A DNA stretch of 64,000 nucleotides, taken from Bacteroidota bacterium (GTDB lineage: Bacteria > Bacteroidota > Bacteroidia > Flavobacteriales_D > Crocinitomicaceae). Numbering within the stretch: position 1 is the first letter of the stretch; each line of letters begins with the position of its first letter. The translations under genes and the position numbers were made by a program. The stretch is from NCBI GenBank assembly GCA_024280295.1, contig JAJRQK010000015.1:32078-96077 (forward strand). The letters are read 5' to 3'. Positions 9,060 to 19,067 of the stretch are shown here, one piece after another. The notes below the pieces were generated by a model. The model did no database searches. It saw only the letters and a list, made by a program, of their open reading frames with translations, and was not told the DNA's origin.

Positions 9060-10535
9060 TTAATTCCAGCTAGTGCCTTCCTTAGAATCCTTGACAACAA
9101 TTCCAGCTCCAGCCAAGCCATCTCTGATTTTATCAGAAGTTGACCAATCCTTATTAACTCTAGCTTCTTGTCGTAAGTCCAGGATTAAGTCCATAACAGG
9201 GTCAAGGCGTGATTCTCCAGATTTTGCTCCTTGTGCAAGTCCTAAAATATCAATAACAAAGGCGTTCATTTCTGTTTGCAGAAGAGCGATATCATTGGCA
9301 GAAATTGTCGCTTTTCCGTCTTTTGTTGAATTGATAAACTTTACTGCCTCGAAAAGATGGGAAACAAGAATTGGGGCATTGAAATCATCATTCATTGCTA
9401 TGTAGAATTTCGCAATTAATTCAGGGACATTGATTGAAGATGAATCTGATGTTTCAAGCGATTGAAGAGAAGTCATTGCTTCTGTCAATTTTGCATATCC
9501 TTTTTCAGATGCTGATAATGCTTCAGAAGTGAAGTCAAGCGTGCTTCGGTAATGCGCTTGCATCATAAAGAAACGAACAACCATTGGGTTATACGCTTTT
9601 TCAAGTAAATCATTGTCCCCCGAAAACAGTTCTTCTGGCAGCAAACTATTTCCAGTAGACTTGCTCATTTTTTTCCCATTGAGTGTAAGCATGTTTGTGT
9701 GCATCCAATGTCGAACCGGTGAAACACCAGTTCCTGCAGTTCCTTGTGCGATTTCACATTCGTGATGCGGGAATTTCAAATCCATTCCTCCACCGTGAAT
9801 ATCAAATTGTTTCCCAAGGTATTTAGTACTCATTGCTGAACATTCGAGGTGCCAGCCTGGAAAACCAATTCCCCATGGAGAAGGCCATTTCATTAAATGT
9901 TCATCCGAAGCATTTTTCCAAAGTGCAAAATCTAGTGGAGCACGTTTTTCATTTTGTCCATCGAGTTCGCGTGTGTTTGCGATTAGATCTTCAATTTTTC
10001 TTCCAGAAAGTTCACCGTATGGATGAGACTCGTTGTATTTCTCGACATCGAAATAAACAGATCCGTTTGATGCGTAGGCAAATCCATTATCAAAAATCGA
10101 TTTAATTAATTCAATTTGTTCAATGATATGTCCAGTTGCTGTTGGTTCGATATCTGGCGCGATTGCATTAAACTGTTTCATCACGTGATGAAAATCGACA
10201 GTATATTGCTGTACAATTTCCATTGGTTCCAACTGCTCCAGTCTTGCTTTCTTCGCAATTTTATCTTCACCTTGATCGGCATCATCAACAAGATGTCCCA
10301 CATCTGTGATGTTTCGCACATAACGAACTTTATATCCTAGATGAATCAAGTAGCGATAAACAAGGTCAAATGAAATGAACGTTCGACAATTTCCAAGGTG
10401 CACATTGCTATAGACAGTTGGTCCGCATACATAGAAACCAATGAAGCCTTCATTTAGTGGAATGAAAATTTCTTTCGATCCAGTTAAGCTGTTGTAAATG
10501 GATAATTGTGCTGCTTCTACTTTCATTTTTCTCAT
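9060..10535 (-). CDS. cysS: Cysteinyl-tRNA synthetase
   Basis: About 491 residues from the ATG at 10535 (an alternative ATG is at 10526). The frame stays open to 10610, but a TAnnTTTG promoter box at 10557-10550 lies inside that extension, so the inner start is preferred. Class I signatures: HIGH variant HLGN (VHLGNCRTF) and KMSKS (KMSKSTGN). Zinc ligands are expected in CGPTVY, ECSAMS and HHECEIAQ, the last typical of CysRS. The C-terminus ends in the anticodon-binding helical domain. It charges tRNA-Cys in the cytoplasm. A minus-strand intrinsic terminator just upstream separates it from the IS30 remnant and aspS. Confidence 0.95.
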   Translation of the reverse strand: MRKMKVEAAQLSIYNSLTGSKEIFIPLNEGFIGFYVCGPTVYSNVHLGNCRTFISFDLVYRYLIHLGYKVRYVRNITDVGHLVDDADQGEDKIAKKARLEQLEPMEIVQQYTVDFHHVMKQFNAIAPDIEPTATGHIIEQIELIKSIFDNGFAYASNGSVYFDVEKYNESHPYGELSGRKIEDLIANTRELDGQNEKRAPLDFALWKNASDEHLMKWPSPWGIGFPGWHLECSAMSTKYLGKQFDIHGGGMDLKFPHHECEIAQGTAGTGVSPVRHWMHTNMLTLNGKKMSKSTGNSLLPEELFSGDNDLLEKAYNPMVVRFFMMQAHYRSTLDFTSEALSASEKGYAKLTEAMTSLQSLETSDSSSINVPELIAKFYIAMNDDFNAPILVSHLFEAVKFINSTKDGKATISANDIALLQTEMNAFVIDILGLAQGAKSGESRLDPVMDLILDLRQEARVNKDWSTSDKIRDGLAGAGIVVKDSKEGTSWN

Positions 10536-10549
10536 TCGATAATTCAGAG

Positions 10550-10557
10550 CAAATATA
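10550..10557 (-). promoter_or_regulatory. Promoter -7 box of cysS
   Basis: TATATTTG on the minus strand matches the Bacteroidota sigma factor -7 consensus TAnnTTTG exactly. Expected transcription start is near 10545, leaving a leader of about 10-20 nt before the ATG at 10535 or 10526. No clear TTG -33 element is visible at the usual spacing. Confidence 0.5.
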
Positions 10558-10608
10558 GTGGATTTGAAGACTTCAGGACAGCAGTTCGATTCTAAAATTC
10601 CTAAACGC

Positions 10609-10644
10609 AAAAAAGCAGGCTAAATCACTATTGATTCAACCTGC
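10609..10644 (-). terminator. Intrinsic terminator upstream of cysS, probably serving aspS originally
   Basis: On the minus strand GCAGGTTGAATC, loop AATAGT, GATTTAGCCTGC forms a 12-bp stem with two G-U pairs, followed by six T. It sits ~1.2 kb past the aspS stop and only because the IS30-family element lies in between; without the element it would end ~130 bp after aspS. Confidence 0.7.
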
Positions 10645-10705
10645 TATAAACAAAGCTAGTTAAGTTAAGGGCTTCTTGCATTTCTAACTCTCTACATCAG
10701 TAGAT

Positions 10706-11677
10706 TCAACTAGCTAATGCAAGTTTTTCATTTTCTAGGTTAAACATAGCGAAAAACACCTTTTCTGGAGTTTGGAAATTCAATTTTTTTCGTGGTCTTT
10801 TATTTAAGAGGTCCATAACTACAAGGTTTTGACTTTGTTTTATTATTGTTCAATTCCATTTGTTTAGGGTAGAACTGTCTGATTAATTTGTTGATATATT
10901 CATTTAAGTCCCTTTCATATGAAGCATACGGATTACAAAAAAACACTTCTGTATTGAGTTGTTTAGCAGTAAGCTTGTGCAACGAAAACTCTCTTCCATT
11001 GTCGTTGGTTATGGTTTTTATGGTTGATTTGCAGGGCGTTAGCTGAAACAATAGCTTTTTGAACTTCTTGTGCCCTTTTGGATGTTAAAGTCTGTATAAC
11101 TGGTCATTCTGTCTACCATTGTTAATTGAGCTCCTTTGTGTCCTTTACCAATAATCAAATCAATTTCAAAGTCCCCGATTCTTGACTTCTGTTCAACAAT
11201 ATCAGGACGTAGTTCTATTGGAATTTTATCAGGAATTTTTCTCTTGAATCAGAATTTCCACACTTCTTTTTATATCGTTTTTGATGGCGCAAATACGTGT
11301 AAAGTTTTCCGCCAGTGCCTTTGTCAGTGTTTATATATTGGTAGATTTTGGTATGAGAAACCATCCGTATTGAATTGACTTTACACCAGCCCACTTATTT
11401 GTTCAGGAGACCAGAATAAATGCAATCTAGAGTTAATTATTCTAACCATTGAGTCAGTTAATCGAGTTTTCATATGCTGATCTCGTTTACGTTCGGTTGC
11501 TAGCATTTGAGCATACTCAGCATTGTACTTATTCTTTTTAGTATTACGCTTCAGTTCGCGATAAAAAGTAGACCCTGGAATATTTAAGGAAGACCAAATG
11601 TCTTTTTTCTTGACTTTAGCCCGAAGCATTACTTCAATACTATATCTTTGGGTAAAAGATAAATGTTTTTTTGTCAT
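10706..11677 (-). pseudogene. IS30-family transposase, multiply frameshifted
   Basis: Reading the minus strand from 11677, an N-terminal helix-turn-helix part is intact (LSFTQRYSIEVMLRAK, IPGSTFYRELKRN, SPEQISGL). The middle survives in other frames as GGKLYTYLRHQKRY and then PDIVEQKSRIGDFEIDLIIG, which carries the first catalytic Asp. A further frame holds TNDNGREFS (second Asp) and NPYASYERDLNEYINKLIRQ (catalytic Glu). After another shift at ~10800 comes NKRPRKKLNFQTPEKVFF. At least three frame changes are needed, so no functional DDE enzyme can be made without extensive recoding. Confidence 0.88.
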
Positions 11678-11698
11678 AAATACAAATATTTAGCTTTT

Positions 11699-11728
11699 CC
11701 CTTGGTTTTGCAACCAAGGGATTTTTTT
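11699..11728 (+). terminator. Hairpin with T-run at the transposase end of the IS30 element
   Basis: CCCTTGGTT, loop TTGC, AACCAAGGG (9 perfect pairs) followed by A and seven T on the plus strand. It lies between the transposase start and the right inverted repeat. It would stop transcripts running plus-strand wise out of the element and may limit antisense or read-through transcription. Confidence 0.6.
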
Positions 11729-11841
11729 AAACTAAAAACTTGCATTAGCATTTTAATCTAGGCGGTTTTAAGGCAGAATTATCTGGATAAATCAATCCCT
11801 GGATTAGGAAACCTTTATGTGTCTTGGAAAATCAAAACCAA

Positions 11842-13590
11842 CTATAATGTCAGCTTAATATTCAATTCCTTAAATTGTTCTTCATTCAATGGTGATGGTG
11901 CATCAATCATAACATCACGACCACTGTTATTTTTCGGAAAGGCGATGTAATCACGAATCGATTCTGACCCGCCCATTGTTGCCACTAAACGATCTAATCC
12001 AAACGCTAACCCGCCATGTGGAGGTGCTCCATATTCAAATGCTGACATCAAGAAACCAAATTGAGCCTCTGCTTCTTCTTTTGTGAATCCGAGTAAATCG
12101 AACATTCTTGATTGAATTGCACGATCGTGAATTCTAATTGATCCCCCACCTAATTCAACACCATTCATAGCAAGATCGTACGCATTTGCACGAACTTTTC
12201 CTGGATCAGTATCAATCAAGTGCATATCTTCTGGTTTTGGAGAAGTAAACGGATGATGCATTGCATGGTAGCGTTGAGATTCTTCGTCCCATTCTAAAAG
12301 AGGGAAGTCAACCACCCACAAAGGTTTGAATACTTTCGGATTTCTCAACCCTAGTTCATCACCCATGTGCAATCGAAGTTCATTCATTTGTTTTTGAACT
12401 CTTGCAAGACCACCGCTTAACACTAAAATTAGATCTCCCGGTTTCGCCTTTGCAGCTTCTGCCCATTTAGCAAGATCTTCTTGTGAATAAAATTTATCTA
12501 CGGAAGATTTAAATGTTCCATCCTCATTGCAACGCATGTAAATAAGTCCTTTGCATCCAATTTGTGGACGTCGAACCCAATCTGTTAATTTATCGAGTTG
12601 TTTACGCGTATAAACTGCACATTGTTCTGCATTTATTGCAATTACAGCTTCAGCATCGTCAAAGATTCCAAATCCTCGACCTTTTGTCACCTCATTGAAA
12701 TCAACGAATTCCATTCCGAATCGAATATCAGGTTTGTCAGACCCGTAGCGCGTCATTGCTTCAGCGTAGGTCATTCGTGGAAATTTATCTCCCAAATCAA
12801 CACCTTTCACTTCAGTAAAGAGATGTTTAATCATGCCTTCAAACGTGTTCAAGATATCATCCTGTTCTACGAATGTCATTTCACAATCAATTTGCGTAAA
12901 TTCAGGTTGACGATCTGCTCTCAAATCTTCGTCACGGAAGCATTTTACTATCTGATAATAGCGATCAAATCCAGAAACCATGAGTAACTGCTTGAATGTT
13001 TGTGGAGATTGTGGAAGGGCATAAAATTGACCTGCGTTCATTCTACTAGGAACCACAAAATCACGTGCTCCTTCAGGAGTTGACTTAATCAACATTGGAG
13101 TTTCCACATCAACAAAATCTATAGAGTCTAGGTACTTTCTTGTTTCTAAAGCAACCTTATTTCTTAGGCGCAACTTCTCTTGAACTGGGTTTCTACGAAG
13201 ATCCAAGTAACGGTATTGAGCGCGTAACTCTTCTCCACCATCCGTATCATCTTCTATTGTAAACGGTGGCGTTTTGGATGCATTTAGCACCGTTAATTTT
13301 GAAACTCTGATCTCAATTTCTCCCGTTGGAATTTTCATGTTTTTGCTAGAGCGTTCGATCACTTCCCCCTCCACTTGGATAACATATTCACGTCCTAATT
13401 TATTTGCCTCAGCTGTTAACTTAGCGTTATCCTCTGAATTAAAATTCAATTGTGTAATGCCGTAGCGATCACGAAGGTTAACAAATGTCAATCCTCCTAA
13501 ATCTTTTGAACGTTGCACCCAACCAGCGAGTTTAACCGTTTCTCCAATATGTGATGGGCGCAATTCGCCGCAAGTATGTGATCTATACAT
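11842..13590 (-). CDS. aspS: Aspartyl-tRNA synthetase
   Basis: 582 residues from the ATG at 13590 ([16 protein letters not shown], the typical AspRS opening); the frame extends three codons to a TTG, which is unlikely. The N-terminal OB-fold binds the anticodon ([20 protein letters not shown]). The class II catalytic domain shows the flipping loop/motif 2 region ([18 protein letters not shown]) and motif 3 ([12 protein letters not shown]). The bacterial GAD insertion lies at ~290-420. No adjacent gatCAB is present, so discriminating versus non-discriminating use cannot be judged here. Its terminator seems displaced by the IS30 element downstream. Confidence 0.97.
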   Translation of the reverse strand: MYRSHTCGELRPSHIGETVKLAGWVQRSKDLGGLTFVNLRDRYGITQLNFNSEDNAKLTAEANKLGREYVIQVEGEVIERSSKNMKIPTGEIEIRVSKLTVLNASKTPPFTIEDDTDGGEELRAQYRYLDLRRNPVQEKLRLRNKVALETRKYLDSIDFVDVETPMLIKSTPEGARDFVVPSRMNAGQFYALPQSPQTFKQLLMVSGFDRYYQIVKCFRDEDLRADRQPEFTQIDCEMTFVEQDDILNTFEGMIKHLFTEVKGVDLGDKFPRMTYAEAMTRYGSDKPDIRFGMEFVDFNEVTKGRGFGIFDDAEAVIAINAEQCAVYTRKQLDKLTDWVRRPQIGCKGLIYMRCNEDGTFKSSVDKFYSQEDLAKWAEAAKAKPGDLILVLSGGLARVQKQMNELRLHMGDELGLRNPKVFKPLWVVDFPLLEWDEESQRYHAMHHPFTSPKPEDMHLIDTDPGKVRANAYDLAMNGVELGGGSIRIHDRAIQSRMFDLLGFTKEEAEAQFGFLMSAFEYGAPPHGGLAFGLDRLVATMGGSESIRDYIAFPKNNSGRDVMIDAPSPLNEEQFKELNIKLTL

Positions 13591-13608
13591 GTGTCTCAAT
13601 TAATGCTG

Positions 13609-13616
13609 CAAAAATA
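13609..13616 (-). promoter_or_regulatory. Promoter -7 box of aspS
   Basis: TATTTTTG on the minus strand matches TAnnTTTG. The start point is predicted near 13604, about 14 nt before the chosen ATG, which also argues against the TTG at 13599. No convincing -33 element is seen. Confidence 0.45.
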
Positions 13617-13742
13617 GGGATTTCTTAGATGGTTGATGCCCGAATATTAGATAGTTTGTATGCAAATACGATATTATCCGTTGATTCAATCGTGTGAACT
13701 AACATTTACTCTTATTTTCGAGGTTCAATCCTCTTGAGTTTT

Positions 13743-15407
13743 ATGCAACAAAGTCGATTTTCACAGTTTATCAACACGAACAAGTACTTGCTTGTGTTTT
13801 CTGGTATTCTTGTCATTTACGGCTTCAATTTATTTATCGATGTTATGGATGTTGATGCAGCTCAATACGCGTCGATTTCAATGGAAATGTCACAAAATGG
13901 AAACTATTTAGAGGTTTATCATCGAAATATGGACTATCTCGATAAACCTCCACTTTCTTTTTGGATGTCCTCGGCAAGTTTCAGCCTTTTTGGATTGAGC
14001 AATTTTGCCTATAAACTTCCTGCACTTTTACTTACTCTGCTTGGATTGTACAGCACATTTAGGTTTACGCAACTTTTTTACAGCAAGAAGACAGCCGTTT
14101 TTGCAATTCTGATATTAGCATCTACTGAAGGAATGTTTTTGATGACGAACGATGTTAGAACGGATACAAGTTTACTCGCTTTCGTGATCTTCTCGATTTG
14201 GCAACTGATGCTTTTCGTGAGGCGAAATACATGGAAAAACCTCATCCTTGGGTTTATTGGCGTAGGATTAGCGATGCTCGCAAAAGGTCCAATCGGAATT
14301 GTTGTTGTTGCAGCAGCACTTGGAACGCACTTCATTATTAAACGTGAATGGAAGCACATATTTAAGTGGCAATGGATTGTAGGATTAGTCATTGTGGTGT
14401 TATTGCTTGCGCCTATGACTTATGGATTGTACACACAATTTGATCTCCACCCTGAAAAAATTGTCTACGATTTGCAAGGTCCATCAGGCGTTGAGTTCTT
14501 CTATTGGACGCAAAGTTTCGGTAGAATTACTGGTGACAGCGCATGGCAAGATGATTCGGGCTTCTTCTTCTTTTTCCATTCGATTTTATGGGATTTTCAA
14601 CCATGGATTCTGTATTTAGTCCTTGGGTTAGCAGCTGGAATCAGAGCATTTTTCAAGAAGATGAAATTTAACGGTCCTGAATATATCACACTCGGTGGAT
14701 TTGTTGTTATCTTTTTTGCCTTATCACTTTCGCAATTTAAACTTCCCCATTATATCTTTGTGACATTCCCATTTGCTGCTATTATTGCTGCCAACTACTT
14801 TGTCAAGATTACTGAGAAACAACGTTGGATACTATATATTCAAGTATTTTTTAATGTCCTATTTTGGATTATCATCGTGATAGGATTGACAGCTTTATTT
14901 CCAGCAACTAATATTTTCCTGCCGATTGCATTAATAGGACTGTTTGCATTATCGTGGTATTTCTTTTTGAAACAGCGAGCGCTATCCAATCGGTTGTTTT
15001 TAAGCACAATTGCGACGATAATTGCATTTAATTTGCTGCTCGCATCACATTTTTATCCTCAATTGGTTGGTGATTATCAAGCTGGTGGAAGGGTAGGGCG
15101 AATGGTACTCAAAGAAGGCAAGGAATTGGATGAATTCGTTTACCTCGATCTTCATGACCACAGCATGGATTTCTACCGTGAAGGAATCATTGAAGGCATT
15201 AATATTTGGGATATTGAAGGATTAAAGTCAGGGGTTTGGATCTACACAAGCGAAGCAAGGTATCATGAAATCGTTAAAGATGGTCTTCCTTGTAAGTTCG
15301 TCAAAGAGTTTGATGATTTTCCAGTGACACAGTTAAAAATCCCATTTTTATATAAGGAAACAAGGGCTGAAACGGTGGAAAAGGTCTATTTGCTGGAAAG
15401 ACTATAG
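13743..15407 (+). CDS. ArnT/PMT-like GT-C glycosyltransferase, membrane
   Basis: 554 residues from the ATG at 13743; the frame opens at a TTG three codons earlier. The protein is an integral GT-C enzyme with about ten or more helices. The first periplasmic loop has the signature of the family: DVDAAQYASISMEM with an acidic residue for lipid-phosphate-sugar catalysis, then YLDKPPLSFW, as in ArnT and undecaprenyl-phosphate-sugar-dependent transferases. A soluble C-terminal domain follows. It should transfer a sugar from a polyprenyl carrier to lipid A, a glycan or a protein at the outer face of the inner membrane; acceptor unknown. It is monocistronic, with a hairpin after its stop. Confidence 0.85.
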   Translation: MQQSRFSQFINTNKYLLVFSGILVIYGFNLFIDVMDVDAAQYASISMEMSQNGNYLEVYHRNMDYLDKPPLSFWMSSASFSLFGLSNFAYKLPALLLTLLGLYSTFRFTQLFYSKKTAVFAILILASTEGMFLMTNDVRTDTSLLAFVIFSIWQLMLFVRRNTWKNLILGFIGVGLAMLAKGPIGIVVVAAALGTHFIIKREWKHIFKWQWIVGLVIVVLLLAPMTYGLYTQFDLHPEKIVYDLQGPSGVEFFYWTQSFGRITGDSAWQDDSGFFFFFHSILWDFQPWILYLVLGLAAGIRAFFKKMKFNGPEYITLGGFVVIFFALSLSQFKLPHYIFVTFPFAAIIAANYFVKITEKQRWILYIQVFFNVLFWIIIVIGLTALFPATNIFLPIALIGLFALSWYFFLKQRALSNRLFLSTIATIIAFNLLLASHFYPQLVGDYQAGGRVGRMVLKEGKELDEFVYLDLHDHSMDFYREGIIEGINIWDIEGLKSGVWIYTSEARYHEIVKDGLPCKFVKEFDDFPVTQLKIPFLYKETRAETVEKVYLLERL

Positions 15408-15436
15408 CACTAGGCCTATGGAAAGATCTCCTTCGA

Positions 15437-15457
15437 TTCAACAAGAAACTTGTTGAA
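15437..15457 (+). terminator. Hairpin after the GT-C gene
   Basis: TTCAACAAG, loop AAA, CTTGTTGAA: a perfect 9-bp stem 30 bp after the stop codon. There is no real T-run, so it is either a weak terminator or a 3'-end stabiliser. Confidence 0.45.
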
Positions 15458-15538
15458 ATAATTACATCAACAAAAGAAGCTTCGTTCAAGTTTAAGAATG
15501 TCTATAACTTTGATTTCGCACTTTGTGACTTTAATCAG

Positions 15539-15546
15539 TAAATTTG
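15539..15546 (+). promoter_or_regulatory. Promoter -7 box before the SprB-repeat gene
   Basis: TAAATTTG matches TAnnTTTG, 43 bp before the ATG at 15590, giving a leader of about 39 nt. TTTG tetramers occur upstream at 15509 and 15522 but at poor spacing (26 and 13 nt). Confidence 0.45.
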
Positions 15547-15589
15547 CGTACAATTACACTACTTAATCTTACACTGACAAATTTAAATT

Positions 15590-17371
15590 ATGAAAAAACT
15601 GCTACTAAGAAGGTATACAAGAAAAAGTATACAACTATCAATATTTAGCGTCATGACAATAATTCCATGGGCGGCAAATTCTCAATGTGACACTGCAAGC
15701 GTCACGTTTTCGATAGACAACCCAATCTCCTGTTTTGGCGATACAACCGGAGTCATCTCTTTTACACAGAATGTCGCTATGCCATTAATTATTACTGAGA
15801 TAGATAGAAATAGTCCTGATTTCATTGAGGTTCAAAATGTTTCCGCTTCGACTTTTGATGCTACTGGATACTACGTAGTAGTAAGCTCCGATTACACTAA
15901 TATTAACATTGCTAACCAAACTGTCTGGAATTTATCAGGAATGCTACCGCCAGGTTGGATTGATTATAGAGATGATGCAGCAGGAGCCAATTATTGGGGA
16001 AACAATATTTTTTGGAATAGTGGCTCTGCTAGTTGGGCGGTAATTTGTGACCCAAGCAACAATGTGGTTGATGCAGTTTTTTGGGGGCATACTGCTGCTG
16101 CAATTGCAACATTTGCACCAATTGTTAACGGTAACACATTAACACTATCACCGTCTCAATGGATTGGTGATGGCTGGTCAGGAGGTTGTGGTACTGGTTC
16201 AATGACACGTTCAACAAATATTGAAAACAATGATTTAACAGATTGGACATGTAATATTGGTTCAACTGCCGGTGTAACAAACATCACTCTTATTCCTTCT
16301 AGCAATAGCTCTATCTCAAGTTATGCTTGGAATACAGGTGCAACAACAAATCCAATTTCAGGATTGGGCGCGGGGACCTATGTACTAAGTTTTGTTGATT
16401 CTTTAGGATGCCCTGGGATGGACAGCATTACGCTTGTCGAACCTCCAATGTTGTTAGGTACTTCTATGCTTACAGGTATTCTCTGTTTTGGAGATAGTAC
16501 TGGTACAGCAACTACAGTAACAAGTGGGGGAACAGGCCCAATAGTGATTGATTGGGGAACAGCTAACCCTACAATGCTGCCAGGTGGGTATACGAGTTAT
16601 ACATTAACAGATTCTTTAGGCTGTTCGGTAATGGATAGCGTTCTAATTAATGAGCCCACTATTCTTTCAGGAGTAATTAGCGGTGGTACTGTTCCATGTT
16701 TTGGTGATACAACTGGAGGTGTGTTAAACCTAACTGCTTCAGGAGGAACCCCATCTTACACTTATCTTTGGAACACTGGAGATATGACAAGTTCTATTTC
16801 TGGTCTTGGTCTTGGAAGTTATTCTGTTACTGTTACTGACACCAATGGTTGTACAATTATGGTTTCTACCATGGTAACCGCTCCAACTCAATTAACAGTT
16901 TCTGGTACAACAACAGATGAAACGATAGGTGCAGACGGGGCAATTGATATTACTGTTGCTGGAGGTACAAGCCCATATACTTATTCATGGACAAATGGTG
17001 CAGGTTCGGTTGAAGATCCCTCAGGATTAATCACAGGAAGCTATACTGTAACTGTAACTGATAGTAATGGCTGTACAATAATGGGTACATATATCGTTGG
17101 ATCTCAGGTTGGGGTTGATGAGTTGTCATTGATTCATTTAAATGTTAACCCAAACCCGAATAACGGGACGTTTGATATTAGTGTTGATGGTGTTTCAGGG
17201 GGTTATGAACTAGTAATACTTAATAGTCTTGGGAAAGTAGTTTTCTCAGACGATTTAAACGCAAATGGAATACATACGATTCGAACTAATTCATTAATGA
17301 GTGGTGTTTACTTTGTTCGCATCAATTCTGATCTTGGTAAGATCGTAGAAAGAATTGTAATCAATAAATGA
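15590..17371 (+). CDS. Secreted SprB-repeat protein with lamin-tail-like domain and T9SS sorting domain
   Basis: 593 residues with a long signal peptide ending ANSQ. After a first CFGDTTG motif comes a lamin-tail-like domain (~65-215: LIITEIDRNSPDFIEVQN, LPPGWIDYRDD, VVDAVFWGHT). SprB-type repeats follow, each opening CFGD(T/S)TG and running into GGTPSYTYLWNTGD and GSYSVTVTDTNGCT; three CFGD openings and further partial units are visible. The C-terminus is a type A sorting domain (NVNPNPNNGTFDIS ... RIVINK). SprB repeats occur in the mobile gliding adhesin and many other surface proteins, so an adhesive surface role is plausible; this protein is far shorter than SprB itself. It appears to be transcribed alone. 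Confidence 0.87.
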   Translation: MKKLLLRRYTRKSIQLSIFSVMTIIPWAANSQCDTASVTFSIDNPISCFGDTTGVISFTQNVAMPLIITEIDRNSPDFIEVQNVSASTFDATGYYVVVSSDYTNINIANQTVWNLSGMLPPGWIDYRDDAAGANYWGNNIFWNSGSASWAVICDPSNNVVDAVFWGHTAAAIATFAPIVNGNTLTLSPSQWIGDGWSGGCGTGSMTRSTNIENNDLTDWTCNIGSTAGVTNITLIPSSNSSISSYAWNTGATTNPISGLGAGTYVLSFVDSLGCPGMDSITLVEPPMLLGTSMLTGILCFGDSTGTATTVTSGGTGPIVIDWGTANPTMLPGGYTSYTLTDSLGCSVMDSVLINEPTILSGVISGGTVPCFGDTTGGVLNLTASGGTPSYTYLWNTGDMTSSISGLGLGSYSVTVTDTNGCTIMVSTMVTAPTQLTVSGTTTDETIGADGAIDITVAGGTSPYTYSWTNGAGSVEDPSGLITGSYTVTVTDSNGCTIMGTYIVGSQVGVDELSLIHLNVNPNPNNGTFDISVDGVSGGYELVILNSLGKVVFSDDLNANGIHTIRTNSLMSGVYFVRINSDLGKIVERIVINK

Positions 17372-17460
17372 TTTTCAACTTACTAATCCCCGCTTTAATT
17401 TAATCGATAGAGTTCCCCTAGACTTTGCCTTGGGTGTCGCGTATTGATATTCCTATATTT

Positions 17461-17689
17461 ATGAGTGAACACATCCACAAAAGTCATAACAAGAGCTTGC
17501 TTTTGTTATGACTTTTGTTTGTCCGATCAAATATAGAAGAAAAGTACTTAGTGATGATGTTTCTATCACCTTCAAAAAAGTATGTTTAGAGATTGAAGAG
17601 CGTTATGATTTTCATTTTTTTGGAAATCGGATTAGACGGTGATCACGCTCATTTTTTGATACAGAAAGGACTTACCTAGGATCAACAGT
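17461..17689 (+). pseudogene. IS200-type transposase (tnpA) remnant
   Basis: The ATG at 17461 opens MSEHIHKSHNKSLLL, as in IS200-like Y1 transposases, then the frame breaks. A second frame reads VCPIKYRRKVLSDDV and VCLEIEERYDFHF, and a third reads EIGLDGDHAHFLIQ, the HUH-type metal motif region, ending in TAG at 17689. The part that would carry the catalytic Tyr is missing, so this is a 5' remnant with several frame changes. A perfect 16-bp palindrome overlaps its first codons. Confidence 0.75.
17477..17518 (+). terminator. Perfect 16-bp inverted repeat in the start of the tnpA remnant
   Basis: ACAAAAGTCATAACAA and its complement are separated by 10 nt, ~105 bp after the SprB-repeat gene stop. 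It could terminate that gene. It also sits where IS200-like elements carry an mRNA hairpin that represses tnpA translation. Either role, or chance retention, is possible. Confidence 0.4.
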
Positions 17690-17690
17690 G

Positions 17691-18027
17691 ATTGGAGTAA
17701 AACTTCTTTACCCTATGGCGCAACTGAATCATTGGGGTTAGGTTATCGAGATTTTTTCAGTGCGGCTAATCATACTACGTCGCGCTTGTTTTTAGAAAAT
17801 GAGCAATGTAAAAAGTACTACAAACAAAAGCTTAGATACCTAATAAGTCAACTATTGGCATGGTGGCTTGGACAAATCAAGGGCAACAATGTGATCAATG
17901 GCTAGCCGATCACAACAACTGCGATATTTTTATGTCATTACCAATGAATGGCGAATTTTTGATGGATAAATCGAAAGAAAAAGGAATCACACAACAACTT
18001 AAATTCATTAAGGATTGCAGTGACTGA
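17691..18027 (+). pseudogene. Remnant of an unrecognised gene
   Basis: Two overlapping open frames read like one broken protein. The first contains LPYGATESLGLGYRDFFSA and KKYYKQKLRYLISQLL before a TAG at 17903-17905. The second continues with GMVAWTNQGQQCDQWLADHN and KSKEKGITQQLKFIKDCSD to a TGA at 18025-18027. Composition is protein-like (Trp, Cys, Tyr), unlike random AT-rich frames. The family is not recognised. Its stop abuts the stop of the convergent radical SAM gene. Confidence 0.4.
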
Positions 18028-18975
18028 TTAAGCCCAAACCTTAGCTCCTTCAGAGCAATTTTGGCAAATTTCAATCTGATTTCTCCCCGTTAAAATTGCT
18101 TGTCGAAAAGTCATGTATTTTGGAGATTTCCAAATTTTGGAGAAATCATTTGATTCCAATGATCCCAAAACATGTTTCGCGTCTTTATCAAAACAACAAG
18201 GAACAACTTTCCCGTCCCATGTTAGTACACTTGAAGACCACATTCGCCAGCAGTGATTTCCTGTTTCTTGTTTTAGAACGTAAGTTCCATCACTTTTCAT
18301 TTTATATCGCGCGTATTTTTCATTGTTAGGCATTAATGAGTTACCATTTTTGTAATCGTATAGTTGTGCCGTTTTGATTCGAACTTCATCAATTCCTAGT
18401 TCTTTTCCAAGAACAAAAACTTGATCTATCTCATGCTCATTTGGCTTCACTGCAAGAAATTGAAAAATTAAATGAGGTGTTTTTGATTTGAGTTTTTTCT
18501 TTGCTTTAATCAAATGCTTGGTTCCGCTTATCACTTTTTCAAGCTTGCCATTAATACGGTAGTTTTCATACGTTTTTTGAGTTAATCCATCAATAGAAAT
18601 AATCAAACGATCAAGTCCAGATTTAACTATTTCCTTTGCCTTTATCTCATCGATAAAATGCGCATTGGTTGATGTTGAGGTATAAATCTTATGTTTTTTT
18701 GCAGATTTAATAAGATCCAAAAATTGAGGATGCAAAAAAGGTTCACCTTGAAAATAGTAATTGATGTAAAATACTGATCGTCGCACTTGGGTCAGCATTT
18801 TTTCGTGCAAATTGAGATCTAGTTTCCCTGTAGGGCGAGTGAATTGCTTCAATCCACTAGGGCATTCTGGACATCCTAAATTACAAGCTGTTGTTGGTTC
18901 AATGCTCAAGCTATATGGAAGTCCAGATAATCTTGCCTTCCGAGAGATTCTCGATATCCAATAACTCCACTTCAA
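18028..18975 (-). CDS. Radical SAM/SPASM domain protein
   Basis: 315 residues. The radical SAM cluster motif CNLGCPEC (CxxxCxxC) lies at ~33-40 in EPTTACNLGCPECPSG, with a GEPFLHP-type S-adenosylmethionine-binding loop after it (FQGEPFLHPQ). The C-terminus is SPASM-like: CCFDKDAKHVLGSL and EICQNCSEGAKVW provide Cys ligands for an auxiliary Fe-S cluster. Family members modify peptides or act in cofactor and glycan pathways. No precursor peptide gene is recognisable nearby, so the substrate is open. The start used is TTG; no ATG or GTG lies in frame upstream near it. Confidence 0.85.
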   Translation of the reverse strand: MKWSYWISRISRKARLSGLPYSLSIEPTTACNLGCPECPSGLKQFTRPTGKLDLNLHEKMLTQVRRSVFYINYYFQGEPFLHPQFLDLIKSAKKHKIYTSTSTNAHFIDEIKAKEIVKSGLDRLIISIDGLTQKTYENYRINGKLEKVISGTKHLIKAKKKLKSKTPHLIFQFLAVKPNEHEIDQVFVLGKELGIDEVRIKTAQLYDYKNGNSLMPNNEKYARYKMKSDGTYVLKQETGNHCWRMWSSSVLTWDGKVVPCCFDKDAKHVLGSLESNDFSKIWKSPKYMTFRQAILTGRNQIEICQNCSEGAKVWA

Positions 18976-19067
18976 GCGTAGTATGTTCCATCCCCGGTAA
19001 AAGGTTAGATGCTTGATAATATTGATATTGTCGGTAGTACTTGAGATGAATCAAATTTACGCAGAAA

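Larger units (their letters stand above)
10701..11760 (-). mobile_element. Decayed IS30-family insertion sequence
   Basis: About 1.06 kb, normal IS30 size. The inner parts of the terminal inverted repeats are perfect over 16 bp: GCTAATGCAAGTTTTT at 10713-10728 and its complement at 11734-11749. Outside them, TAGATT occurs at both edges (10701 and 11760) with a one-base length difference in between, so the ends are probably there. No target duplication could be recognised. The transposase is broken in several places, so the copy is not autonomous. It lies between aspS and the terminator at 10609-10644. Confidence 0.85.

Noticed and set aside
9060-10610. Full-length cysS frame from 10610
   Set aside because: The added N-terminal residues do not resemble CysRS and a promoter box lies within that stretch.
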